A stretch of 64,000 nucleotides of DNA from Conexibacter sp. DBS9H8 (GTDB lineage Bacteria; Actinomycetota; Thermoleophilia; Solirubrobacterales; Solirubrobacteraceae): contig NZ_CP097128.1 in NCBI RefSeq assembly GCF_023330685.1, forward strand, positions 868,001-932,000, in the 5' to 3' direction. A program made the translations under genes and the position numbers. The notes beneath the pieces were generated by a model. The model made no database searches and was not told the origin of the DNA. It saw only the letters and a list, made by a program, of their open reading frames with translations. Positions 33,243-41,713 of the stretch are shown piece after piece. Position 1 is the first letter of the stretch. Every line of letters starts with the position of its first letter.

Positions 33243-35039
33243 ATGGCTCACGTGATGACTGACGCGCCGGCGGACGCCGGCACCCTGTGGGCGATCGGTC
33301 GGCGCCTCCTCGCCGAGCTCGACACCGAGACGGTGCTCGAGCGGCTGCTCGAACAGGCTCAGCAGACGACCGGGGCGCGCTACGTCGCCCTCGGCGTGCT
33401 CAACGACGAGCGGACCGAGCTCGCCCGTTTCCTCACCCGCGGCATCGACCCGGACACGGCCCGGCTGATCGGGGAGCTGCCCCGCGGCCGTGGTGTGCTC
33501 GGGGTGTTGATCGAACAGCCCCACCCGCTGCGCCTGGCCGATCTCGGCGCCCACGCCCACAGCTTCGGGTTTCCAGCCGGTCACCCGCCGATGCGGAGCT
33601 TCCTCGGGGTGCCGATCCTCATCGGCGGGGAGGTGTGGGGCAACCTCTACTGCGCGGAGAAGGAGGACGGCGAACCGTTCACCGACGGGGACGAGCGGAC
33701 GGCGGCCGTCCTCGCTGAGGTTGCGGCCACCGCGATCGAGAACGCCCGTCGTCACCGCGCCTCGGAGCAGCGCCGCGCCGAGCTCGAGGCAACCGTGCGC
33801 GCCCTCGACGCCGCCCGCAACATCGCGGACGCGATTAGCGCCGAGTCCGAGCTCGACCGGGTCCTTGAGCTGATCGCCAATCGCGGCCGCGCCCTGATCA
33901 ACGCGCAGGCGGTCCTCATCCTCCTCCTGGAGGGGGATGACCTCGTCACCGCGGCAAGCGCCGGCCAGAGCAACCCGGTGCTCGGACGGCGGGTTCCCGT
34001 CGGCGCCTCGACCTGCGGAGACGTGCTGATCGGCGGCGTTCCCCGACGGGTCCCCGCGCCGGCGCTCAAGGTCGATCCCGAGGACATCGGGGTCCGCGGA
34101 AGCGCGAACGCGTTGATCGTCCCGATGATCCAGCGGGGCGAGCGGATCGGTGTCCTGCTCGCCTTCGACCGCGGGGTCGGCCGGGGTGAGTTCAGCGATG
34201 CGGATGAGGGGCTGCTGCGGACCTACGCCACCTCGGCGGCCAACGCGGTGGCGATCTCCCGCAGCGTCGAGGCCGACCGCCTGCGCGCGACGATCGCCGC
34301 CGCGGAGGCGGAACGGCGACGTTGGGCCCGAGAGTTGCACGACGAGACCCTCCAGGCCCTCGGGGGTCTCCGCGTGATGCTCGCCACCGCCCTGCGCCAG
34401 GATGACCCGGCCGCGACCCGGGAGACCGTCGCCGCCGCGGTCACCGAGATCGAGCACGGAATCGACAATCTCCGCGCGATCATCACCGAGCTGCGACCGA
34501 TGCTGCTTGACGACCTCGGCCTCGCCCCGGCGATCGAGGCACTCGCCGAGCGCCGCCGGGCCTCCGGGCTGGCGATCAGCACCCAGCTCACCCTCCCCCG
34601 CGCAGACCGGTACACCGTCAGCCCGGAGTTCGAGACCGCCGTCTACCGGCTCATCCAGGAGGCGCTGACGAACGTCGCCAAACATGCGCGAGCCAGCCGG
34701 GTGGAGGTGCGCGCCTGCGTCGAGGACGGCGTTCTCACCGTCACCGTCGCCGATGACGGCGACGGCTTTGACCCTGGGGCTGAGGGAGCGGGCTTCGGGC
34801 TCGCCGGGATCCGTGAACGCGTCTACCTGCTGAGGGGCAGCGTCGAGCTGCGCTCGGCTCCCGGGGCGGGCACGACCCTCATCGCCAGCCTGCCGCTCGC
34901 CGGACACGAGCGTCAGCTGGAAGTCCCGGGCCGGCCGAGCCCGGCGGGACGGGCCGGTGACCGCGTCCCTACCGGCTCAGCTTCCCTGCCCGACGAGCCC
35001 GTGGTCGAGGGCGAACTTGACGAGTGCAGGGCGGTCTGA
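33243..35039 (+). CDS. GAF-domain sensor histidine kinase (DevS-like)
   Basis: A soluble kinase of 598 residues. Two GAF domains follow a short N-terminus: the first (about 30-165) contains GVLNDERTELARFLTRGI and SFLGVPILIGGEVWGNLYCA, as in DevS/DosS proteins. A coiled region leads to HisKA_3 with WARELHDETLQALGG (His about 366), then the ATPase with VYRLIQEALTNVAKHARASR and GFGLAGIRERV. The ATG at 33243 is chosen because the GAF part begins soon after; upstream residues look non-coding. Its last 63 bases overlap the convergent regulator gene. Confidence 0.87.
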   Translation: MAHVMTDAPADAGTLWAIGRRLLAELDTETVLERLLEQAQQTTGARYVALGVLNDERTELARFLTRGIDPDTARLIGELPRGRGVLGVLIEQPHPLRLADLGAHAHSFGFPAGHPPMRSFLGVPILIGGEVWGNLYCAEKEDGEPFTDGDERTAAVLAEVAATAIENARRHRASEQRRAELEATVRALDAARNIADAISAESELDRVLELIANRGRALINAQAVLILLLEGDDLVTAASAGQSNPVLGRRVPVGASTCGDVLIGGVPRRVPAPALKVDPEDIGVRGSANALIVPMIQRGERIGVLLAFDRGVGRGEFSDADEGLLRTYATSAANAVAISRSVEADRLRATIAAAEAERRRWARELHDETLQALGGLRVMLATALRQDDPAATRETVAAAVTEIEHGIDNLRAIITELRPMLLDDLGLAPAIEALAERRRASGLAISTQLTLPRADRYTVSPEFETAVYRLIQEALTNVAKHARASRVEVRACVEDGVLTVTVADDGDGFDPGAEGAGFGLAGIRERVYLLRGSVELRSAPGAGTTLIASLPLAGHERQLEVPGRPSPAGRAGDRVPTGSASLPDEPVVEGELDECRAV

Positions 35040-35633
35040 GAGGCAGAGCTTCTGCTGGATATGGGCTCGGTGCGTCTCGACGGTGCGGACCGAGATGAAC
35101 AGCCGCTCGCCGATCTGCGTGTTCGTGTAGCCGAGGGCGAGTAGGCGCAGCACCTCGGCCTCCCGATCGGAGAGCCCGCCGGGCGGGCCGGGCGGCGGGG
35201 CAGCGGCGAGCTTGGCGCCCAGGCGCGGGTTGAGGAAGCTCTCCCCGCGGGCGGCGGCACGGACGGCCGCGACGAGCTCGGCGTCCGCCGCCTCCTTGAG
35301 GACGTAGCCGAGCACCCCGGAGCTGAGCGCCTGGCGGGCGTAGGCGGGCTCGTCCTGCATCGTCAGCACGACGATCTGAGTGTCGGGAAACTCGTTGCGC
35401 AGATCGGGGAGCGCCGTGAGGGTCGGCTCCCCCGGCATGTTGAGGTCGAGCACGAGCACGTCGGGATGGTGGCCGCGCACGTACCGGCGGGCGTCATCGA
35501 CGGTCCCGCCTTCGGCGACGACCTCGATGCCGGGCTCGGCGTCCAGCAGGGTCCGCAGGCCGCGGCGGACGATCGCGTGGTCATCGGCGATCACGATCCG
35601 GATCGGCTCCGGGGTCAACTCCTCGGCGGGCAC
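34977..35633 (-). CDS. NarL/LuxR-type response regulator
   Basis: A 218-residue regulator: ADDH at residues 17-20, phosphoacceptor Asp63 in VLVLDLNMPGE, and LuxR helix-turn-helix LSDREAEVLRLLALGYTNTQ with SVRTVETHRAHIQQKL. It faces the GAF kinase and shares 63 bases of 3' sequence with it, so the two transcripts are antisense at their ends. They are probably cognate partners. Confidence 0.92.
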   Translation of the reverse strand: MPAEELTPEPIRIVIADDHAIVRRGLRTLLDAEPGIEVVAEGGTVDDARRYVRGHHPDVLVLDLNMPGEPTLTALPDLRNEFPDTQIVVLTMQDEPAYARQALSSGVLGYVLKEAADAELVAAVRAAARGESFLNPRLGAKLAAAPPPGPPGGLSDREAEVLRLLALGYTNTQIGERLFISVRTVETHRAHIQQKLCLSDRPALVKFALDHGLVGQGS

Positions 35634-35674
35634 CGGCGGGACGCTACCAGTCCACGACCCCGATCGGCCATCGC

Positions 35675-36826
35675 TCAGGCGAGGAGCTCACGGGCGATCG
35701 TCTGCTTCTGCACCTCGACGGTCCCCTCCTCAAACCGCTGGGCTCGGGCATCCCGGTAGACGCGCTCGATCGGCGACTTGAAGTAGCCGGCCCCGCCGAA
35801 CACGGACAGGGCGTGGTCGGTGACGCGCTGGAGCATCTCGGAGGCGAACAGCTTCGCCTGGGCGGACTCGGCGGCGCCGCCGGCCCCCGACTCCCACTGG
35901 GCGGCGGCGAACAGGGTGAGCTGGCGGGCGGCCTGCAGGTCGGCGGCGGCCTCCGCGAGCCGGAAGGCGATCGCCTGCCGGGACGCGATCGGCTTGCCGA
36001 AGGTGATCCGCTCCTTCGCGTGGGCGACGGCGAGGTCGAGCGCCTTCTGGGCGAGCCCGACACACGTCATCGCGACGCTGATCCGGCTCGGGACGAGGAA
36101 GCCGCCGAGGGCGACGGTGAGACCGTCCCCCTCCGCCCCGAGCCGGTTGGCGACCGGGACCGGCGCGCGGTCGAAGAAGAGGTGGGCGTGATCGGTGCCG
36201 CGCACGCCCATCGAGTCGCCCATCAGGTTGTTGGTGACCCCCTCCCCGTGGGAGGGGACGAGCAACGCGACGGTGCCCTGGGCCCCGACCGAGCCGCGCA
36301 TCCGGGCGAACAGCAGCAGATAGTCGGAGATGTGCCCGAAGGTGATCAGCCACTTCTCCCCGGTGAGGTAGTAGTGATCGCCCTCACGCTCGACGTAGGT
36401 GGTGATGTCGGCCCCGGTGCCGTTGTGGGGTTCGGTGAGGGTGAAGGCGATCTTCAGGTCCCCGCGGATCAGCGGCGCGACGAACCGGTCGAGCTGATCG
36501 GCGTTCGCGTGGGGGAGGATCGACCGCCAGGTGCCGTTGGAGACGTGGACGATCATCCGCAGGGAGGCGTGCGGCCGGGCGAACAGCTCAAGCAGCTCAA
36601 GGTAACGGGGGAACGGCAGCCCCGCCCCGCCGAACTCGCGGGGCGCGGCGAGCCGCAGGTAGCCGCGGTCACGCAGCTGGGTCCACAGCTCCTGCGGGAC
36701 CCGGCCCTCGGCCTCAATCAACTCGGTCCAGCGCTCCCCCTCGGTCTCGACGTACTCGGCGATCTCCGCCTTCAACGCGGCGAACGCCACCTCATCCACG
36801 ACTTCAGGAGCCGCAACGGTCGTCAT
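35675..36826 (-). CDS. Acyl-CoA dehydrogenase
   Basis: A 383-residue FAD enzyme with the standard three-domain layout. FAD/substrate motifs: FTLTEPHNGTGADITT and GEKWLITFGH in the middle beta domain. The C-terminal helical domain ends with RFEEGTVEVQKQ, where the catalytic-base Glu of the main family is expected. It follows the acyl-CoA ligase gene by six bases and is the last gene of the four-gene operon. It probably introduces or reverses a double bond in the acyl-CoA made by the ligase. Confidence 0.9.
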   Translation of the reverse strand: MTTVAAPEVVDEVAFAALKAEIAEYVETEGERWTELIEAEGRVPQELWTQLRDRGYLRLAAPREFGGAGLPFPRYLELLELFARPHASLRMIVHVSNGTWRSILPHANADQLDRFVAPLIRGDLKIAFTLTEPHNGTGADITTYVEREGDHYYLTGEKWLITFGHISDYLLLFARMRGSVGAQGTVALLVPSHGEGVTNNLMGDSMGVRGTDHAHLFFDRAPVPVANRLGAEGDGLTVALGGFLVPSRISVAMTCVGLAQKALDLAVAHAKERITFGKPIASRQAIAFRLAEAAADLQAARQLTLFAAAQWESGAGGAAESAQAKLFASEMLQRVTDHALSVFGGAGYFKSPIERVYRDARAQRFEEGTVEVQKQTIARELLA

Positions 36827-36832
36827 CTCGTC

Positions 36833-38482
36833 TTACACCACCTCATGGTTGACCAGCGCGGCAGCCTGCTCGCGCAACAGAAACTTCTTGATCTTGCCTG
36901 ACGGCGTCTTGGGGAGCGCGTCGAGCAGCTCGACCCGCTCGGGCCAGTATGGCTTCGCGAGCCGGTGCGCGTCGAGATGGGCGCGCACCGCCGCCAGGTC
37001 GACGTGGTGACCGGGGGTGAGGGCGAGAAAGGCACACGCGCGCTCGACGAGGCGCGGGTCCGGCATCGCCACCACCGCCACCTCCCGCACCCCCGGCAGC
37101 CCGTAGAGCAGCTGCTCGACCTCCGCGACGGGCACCTTCTCGCCGCCGCGGTTGATCACGTCCTTGACCCGGCCGGTGATCGACAGGGCGCCGTCGGCGT
37201 CGATCACCGCCAGGTCCCCGGTCCGGTAGAAGCCGTCGGCAGTGAGCGCGGCGGCGGTCAGCTCGGGCCGGTTCAGGTAGCCCGAGAACAGGGTCGTGGT
37301 GGCGATCTCGAAGTGGCCCTCGACCCCGGGTCCGAGAACCGTCCCGGCGTCGTCGACGACCCGAAGGGTCACCCCGGCCATCGCCACCCCGTCGGTATCG
37401 GCGGCGCGCCCGGGGTCGGCGCCGGGCGCGAAGGCGGCCGCCATGCACGTCTCGGTCGACCCGAAGCCGCCGCCGACCTCGGCGCCGAGACGGACCCGGG
37501 CGCGACGGGCGAGCTCGCGCGGCACCGCCGCCCCGGTCGCGACGAACGTGCGCAGGGCGGTCGGGACCCGGCCGTGGCGCTCGGCGACCTCGACGAGGTC
37601 GGCGAGGAACGGGGTCGCCGCCTGACAGAAGCTGACGCCGTGGCGCTCGAGCGTGGCAAAGCCGAGCTCACGCTCCCACACCTCCTGGAGCACGAGCGTC
37701 GCCCCGAGGGAGAGGGCGAGCCACATCCCGTAGAGAAACCCGGTCTGGTGAGCGAGCGGGGCGGGAGAGAAGATGACGTCCTCAGAGCAGAGGCCGAAAT
37801 GCTCGACGTGGCGGTTCACGGCGGCCATCAGCCGGTCGTGGCGGTGCAGCGCCCCCTTGGGCTCACCGCTCGTCCCGGAGGTGAAGAGCAGGTCGACGAG
37901 CTGGTCGGCGCTGCCGGCGCGGGGGCCGAGCCGGTCAGCCGGCCCCCGCGGGGAGGCCTCCCGCGGGGTGTCCGGGAGCGCGATCACGTGTTTCACCGAC
38001 GGCAGCTCGGCCGCGAGTCCGCGGGCCATGCTCAGGTGGTCGTGGCCGCGGAAGCGGTCGGGGACATACAGCACCCGCGGGGCGGCCTCGGCGAGCATGA
38101 AGGCGAGTTCGTGCTCACGAAAGATCGGCATCAGCGGCATGCAGGTGGCGCCGAGCTCGACGATCGCGAGGGTGAGGGAGACGAACTCGAGCCGGTTCGG
38201 CAGCTGGTAGGCGACGGTCTCCCCCGGGCCGACCCCGAGCGCGGTCAGCTCGGCGCGGGCGGCGTCGGCGGCGGCGGCGAGCTGTGCCCAGCTCCAGGCC
38301 CGCTCACCGTGGGGGCCGACCTCGACGACCGCGGTCGCCTCCGGGTGGGCGGCGACCGCGGCGGCGACCGCGGCGCCGAGCAGACCCGGCGCGGGCGCGT
38401 CGTCGGCGCCGGGCCGCCCGGGCGCACGCGCGTCCGCCGGGGGGCTCGGGACCGTTGCGGAGGCGTCCGCCGGGTCGCTCAC
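36833..38482 (-). CDS. AMP-forming acyl-CoA ligase
   Basis: A 549-residue member of the acyl-adenylate superfamily. The phosphate loop is LLFTSGTSGEPKGALH, then GGFGSTETCMA and YRTGDLAVIDADG, and the C-terminal catalytic lysine lies in PKTPSGKIKKFLL. It should join a carboxylic acid to CoA. Overall it looks like the cyclohexanecarboxylate/benzoate-type ligases rather than a long-chain fatty acid ligase, but that is a by-eye opinion. The GTG start overlaps the stop of the EPSP-synthase homologue (GTGA). Confidence 0.88.
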   Translation of the reverse strand: MSDPADASATVPSPPADARAPGRPGADDAPAPGLLGAAVAAAVAAHPEATAVVEVGPHGERAWSWAQLAAAADAARAELTALGVGPGETVAYQLPNRLEFVSLTLAIVELGATCMPLMPIFREHELAFMLAEAAPRVLYVPDRFRGHDHLSMARGLAAELPSVKHVIALPDTPREASPRGPADRLGPRAGSADQLVDLLFTSGTSGEPKGALHRHDRLMAAVNRHVEHFGLCSEDVIFSPAPLAHQTGFLYGMWLALSLGATLVLQEVWERELGFATLERHGVSFCQAATPFLADLVEVAERHGRVPTALRTFVATGAAVPRELARRARVRLGAEVGGGFGSTETCMAAAFAPGADPGRAADTDGVAMAGVTLRVVDDAGTVLGPGVEGHFEIATTTLFSGYLNRPELTAAALTADGFYRTGDLAVIDADGALSITGRVKDVINRGGEKVPVAEVEQLLYGLPGVREVAVVAMPDPRLVERACAFLALTPGHHVDLAAVRAHLDAHRLAKPYWPERVELLDALPKTPSGKIKKFLLREQAAALVNHEVV

Positions 38483-39786
38483 GTCAGGTTCGGCAGCTCG
38501 GCGCCGACGGCCATCGGCACCCCGAGCGCGGTCATGTGGTCGATGAACTCCGGGTAGGAGATCCGGTAGGCGTGGGGGTAGGAGAGCTCGGTGATCCCCT
38601 CCGCCGCGGTCGACCCGGCGACCGCGAGGGCCATCAGCACACGGTGGTCGTTGTAGGAGGAGAGGGCGGCGCCGTGCAGGCGCTCGACGCCGTGGAACTC
38701 CATGTCCGTGCCGTCGAAGTCGACCCGCGCGCCCATCCTGTTGAGCTGCAGCATCGACACGACCCGGTCGGACTCCTTCAGCCGGACGTGGCTGACGTGG
38801 GAGAGGACGGTCCGCCCGCGGGCGCGAGCGGCGAGGGTGGAGAGGATCGGCACCATGTCCGGGATCTCGCGGCAGTCGAGCCGCCCGGCGACCGGCGGCG
38901 TTCCGTCGTGGTCGATGCTGATCGCCATCCCGTCCGGGGCGATCCGGATCGGCACGCCGACGCCGCGCAGCTCCTCGAGGACGCGCGCCTCCGGGTGGCC
39001 GTGGATCGGGGTCGGGGAGACGAAGGTGATCTTCGACGGGTGCAGGGCGGCCGCGCCGATCCCGAAGGCGACCGAGCCGATGTCGGGCGGCAGCAGGATG
39101 TCGGTCTGGACCGGCGTCTGCTCGGGCTCGATCTCAAAGCGCCGCCAGTCCTCGCTGACGGTCACGTGGAGACCCCACTGGGCCATCATCGCGACGGTCA
39201 GCTCGAGGTAGGGCCGCTCGTTGAGCTCGCCCTCGACGTGGATGACCGTCCGCTCCCGGGCGAACGGGGCGAGCATCAGCAGACCGGAGATCCACTGGCT
39301 GAGCGTCCCGTCGATGCGGATGCTCCCCCCGCGCGGGCGCCCCGGGTAGACGGTCACCGGCAGCGCCTGGTTCTCGTACTCCATCCGCACCCCGAGCCGT
39401 TCGAGGGCGCGCAGGAGCGGGCCGATCGGACGGCGCTTGAAGTAGCGCTGGCCGACGAAGGTGACGGGCCGGTCCCCGAGGCAGGCGAGTCCGATCAGGA
39501 AGTACAGGGTCGTGCCGGAGCTGCCGACCGAGACGACATCGCCGGGCGGGGTGAACGGCCCGCCGGTCACCTCCCAGTGGTCGGGGCGGGTGGTGATCTT
39601 CACCCCGAGGTCGCGGAGGGCCCCGAGGGTGAACTGGACGTGCCGGGCGTCGGTCCGCTTGGCGATTCTCGCGGTCCCCTCCGACAGGGCGGCGAGCATC
39701 AGCGCCCGGTGGGCGTGGTACTTGGACGGCGGGATCTCGATCGTGCCCTCGAGCGGGCGTCGGGCTCCGGCTACGAGCAGTCGCAT
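38479..39786 (-). CDS. EPSP-synthase-family protein with altered PEP-binding residues
   Basis: A 435-residue protein of the EPSP synthase (AroA) fold. Lys22 and Arg27 are in place in PPSKYHAHRAL, Asp in REIPDMVPI, RLKESDR and YNDHRVLMAL are intact. But the NAGTAMR block reads GSSGTTLY, the GEPRMKERP block reads GQRYFKRRP (Tyr115 where E. coli has Arg124), and the final KTFPDYF-type block reads ISYPEF (Ile where E. coli has Lys411). These are PEP-contact sites, so ordinary EPSP synthesis is doubtful. It is coupled to an acyl-CoA ligase and sits 20 bases behind a luciferase-like oxidoreductase. Confidence 0.8.
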   Translation of the reverse strand: MRLLVAGARRPLEGTIEIPPSKYHAHRALMLAALSEGTARIAKRTDARHVQFTLGALRDLGVKITTRPDHWEVTGGPFTPPGDVVSVGSSGTTLYFLIGLACLGDRPVTFVGQRYFKRRPIGPLLRALERLGVRMEYENQALPVTVYPGRPRGGSIRIDGTLSQWISGLLMLAPFARERTVIHVEGELNERPYLELTVAMMAQWGLHVTVSEDWRRFEIEPEQTPVQTDILLPPDIGSVAFGIGAAALHPSKITFVSPTPIHGHPEARVLEELRGVGVPIRIAPDGMAISIDHDGTPPVAGRLDCREIPDMVPILSTLAARARGRTVLSHVSHVRLKESDRVVSMLQLNRMGARVDFDGTDMEFHGVERLHGAALSSYNDHRVLMALAVAGSTAAEGITELSYPHAYRISYPEFIDHMTALGVPMAVGAELPNLT

Positions 39787-39806
39787 GGCGTCGCTGGGTG
39801 TCCTTC

Positions 39807-40790
39807 CTAGGGGGTGGCGGTGGCGGTCGCGGTCTGAGGCTGTACGCCGTGGGCGCGGAGGCGGTCGGCGACGTCGGCGAGCGCCTCGATCTGGCCGAGC
39901 GGGTCGGCTCCGAGGGGCATCAGCACGAACTCCCGGACGCCGGCGTCAAGGTAGCCGGTGAGCTGCTCGGCGATCGCGGCGGCGTCCCCGAGTCCGGTCC
40001 AGTGCTCGACCCGGTCGAGCCCCATCCCGTACTGACCGCGCAGGTGGGCCTCGGCGGCCCGCCGCCCGCGGGCGCGGTCGGCGTCGGCGTGGACGAGCAC
40101 GAGGGTGGCGAGGGCCGGCGTTGGCCGTCCGGCCCGCTCGGCGAGCTCACCGAGACGCTCGACCCGCCGGGTGATCGAATCGGGGGAGAGCCACATCGGC
40201 ATCCAGAAGTCTGCGTGCCGGGCCGCGCGGGCGAGCGCCGCCTCGCCGCGACCGCCGACGTAGACCGGCGGCAGCTGAGAGATCGCCGGGCTGAGGCCCC
40301 GCTCGGGGGTGTGCGGTCCGTGCACCTCGAGCTCGAGCACGCTGCCGTGGTAGGAGACGGGCCGCCCGCACAGCAGGTCGGGCAGGGCCTCGAGGATCTC
40401 ATCGACGCGCCGGCCGCGCCGGGCGAGCGGCACCCCGGCGGCGGCGAACTCCTCCGGGAACTCACCGCCGACCCCGACCCCGAGGGCGAGCCGGCCGCCG
40501 GGGGCGAGCGCGTCGAGGGTGACGAGGCACTTGGCCGTCCAGGCGGGCGGGCGCAGGCCGAGCAGCAGCACGCTGAACCCGAGCGTGATCCGCTGCGTCA
40601 CCGCCGCGGCCGCCCCGAGGCAGGTGACCGCGTCCAGCAGCGGCGACGGGCAGGCGAGATGGTCGCCGACCCAGGCGCCGTCGAATCCGGCCGCCTCGAT
40701 CAGCCGTGCCCCCTCCAGCACGGGCGGGGTGAGAGAACGGTGCGTCGCGTCGAACGTCGGCAGCAGCACGCCAACCCGCGGAGAGCTCAT
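39807..40790 (-). CDS. Luciferase-like (probably F420-dependent) oxidoreductase
   Basis: A 327-residue TIM-barrel LLM-class protein: GARLIEAAGFDGAWVGDHL near the start, RITLGFSVLLLGLRPPAW and GGRLALGVGVGGEFPEEF in the middle, PPVYVGGRGEAALARAARHA later. Many actinobacterial members use F420; FMN use cannot be excluded. It is the first gene of the operon with the EPSP-synthase homologue, ligase and acyl-CoA dehydrogenase, where it could perform a ring reduction or oxidation. Confidence 0.85.
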   Translation of the reverse strand: MSSPRVGVLLPTFDATHRSLTPPVLEGARLIEAAGFDGAWVGDHLACPSPLLDAVTCLGAAAAVTQRITLGFSVLLLGLRPPAWTAKCLVTLDALAPGGRLALGVGVGGEFPEEFAAAGVPLARRGRRVDEILEALPDLLCGRPVSYHGSVLELEVHGPHTPERGLSPAISQLPPVYVGGRGEAALARAARHADFWMPMWLSPDSITRRVERLGELAERAGRPTPALATLVLVHADADRARGRRAAEAHLRGQYGMGLDRVEHWTGLGDAAAIAEQLTGYLDAGVREFVLMPLGADPLGQIEALADVADRLRAHGVQPQTATATATP

Positions 40791-40922
40791 CGGGGGACAA
40801 AGCTAGCCGGTGACGGCGTCAGATATGTGTGAGATCGGTGGTTTTGGGGGCAACCGGGGGGTGTGGCGGTGCGGGCACAAGGGGGTGACGGCGGGCCCAC
40901 GGGCGGTTCCCCGCGACCTACC

Positions 40923-41408
40923 ATGAGGGCCATGCACCTTCCCCAGACGCGCCTTGACGGCACCCCGTTCGCTGACGGCGAACTCGATGAGAAGGCCCTC
41001 CTGATCGTCAACGTCGCCTCCCGCTGCGGTCTCGCGCCCCAGTACACCGGGCTCGAGGCGCTCCAGAAGCGGTTCGGCTCAGAGCGGTTCACCGTCCTCG
41101 GGGTCCCCTGTAACCAGTTCGCCGGGCAGGAGCCCGGCACCCCGGAGGAGATCCAGTCCTTCTGCTCGGCCACCTACGGCACGACGTTCCCGCTCGCGGC
41201 CAAGACCGACGTCAACGGCGTCCGCCAGGACCCGCTCTACCGCGAGCTGACCGCGTTCCCGGACGCCGCCGGGGAGGCCGGTGAGGTGCAGTGGAACTTC
41301 GAGAAGTTCCTGCTCGACGGGGCTCACAACATCGTCGCCCGCTTCCGCCCGACCGTCGAGCCAGAGAGCGACGAGGTCATCGCCGCGATCGAGCGGGTGC
41401 TCGCATGA
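40923..41408 (+). CDS. Glutathione peroxidase-family protein
   Basis: A 161-residue thiol peroxidase. The peroxidatic Cys is in VNVASRCGLAPQY, the Gln in VPCNQFAGQEPG and the Trp in VQWNFEKFL. Bacterial Cys forms usually reduce lipid or hydrogen peroxide with thioredoxin. The ATG at 40923 is used; one at 40932 is possible. The stop overlaps the next start (ATGA). Confidence 0.92.
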   Translation: MRAMHLPQTRLDGTPFADGELDEKALLIVNVASRCGLAPQYTGLEALQKRFGSERFTVLGVPCNQFAGQEPGTPEEIQSFCSATYGTTFPLAAKTDVNGVRQDPLYRELTAFPDAAGEAGEVQWNFEKFLLDGAHNIVARFRPTVEPESDEVIAAIERVLA

Positions 41409-41632
41409 CCGCCCCCACGCCCGCCGACGCCGCCGGCGAACGGACGATCGCCGCCGCCGAGGTCCAGATCGGTGACCGCCTCCGCTCCCGCGACGGGACC
41501 GAGATGACCGTCACCCGGATCGAGCCGTTCATCTTCCCCGGGATGATCGCCTTCGTCGAGGACTCCGACACCCAGTGGTTCAAGCTCCCCGCCCAGCCCG
41601 ACGCCGAGGTCACCCTGCTCGCGCGCGGCTGA
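41405..41632 (+). CDS. Small protein of unknown function (75 aa)
   Basis: A 75-residue protein coupled to the peroxidase gene by ATGA overlap. The sequence (AAEVQIGDRLRSRDGTEMTV, then GMIAFVEDSDTQWFKLPA) looks like a small beta-barrel. The close linkage suggests a role with the peroxidase, but I recognise no family. Its stop lies in the first unit of an 18-base tandem repeat. Confidence 0.7.
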   Translation: MTAPTPADAAGERTIAAAEVQIGDRLRSRDGTEMTVTRIEPFIFPGMIAFVEDSDTQWFKLPAQPDAEVTLLARG

Positions 41633-41699
41633 CCCCGCGCCCGCGGCTGACCCCGCGCCCGCGGCCGACCCCGCGGCCGCGGCCGACCCGCCCGCGGCC
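41624..41699. repeat. 18-base tandem repeats between convergent genes
   Basis: About four units of CGCGGCTGACCCCGCGCC with drift (41624-41641, 41642-41659, 41660-41677, then a shortened unit and a partial one). The first unit carries the stop of the 75-residue gene. The GC-rich palindromic content (GCGGCCGC) could form hairpins between the two converging transcripts. Confidence 0.8.
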
Positions 41700-41713
41700 G
41701 GGGTGGCGCCCCG

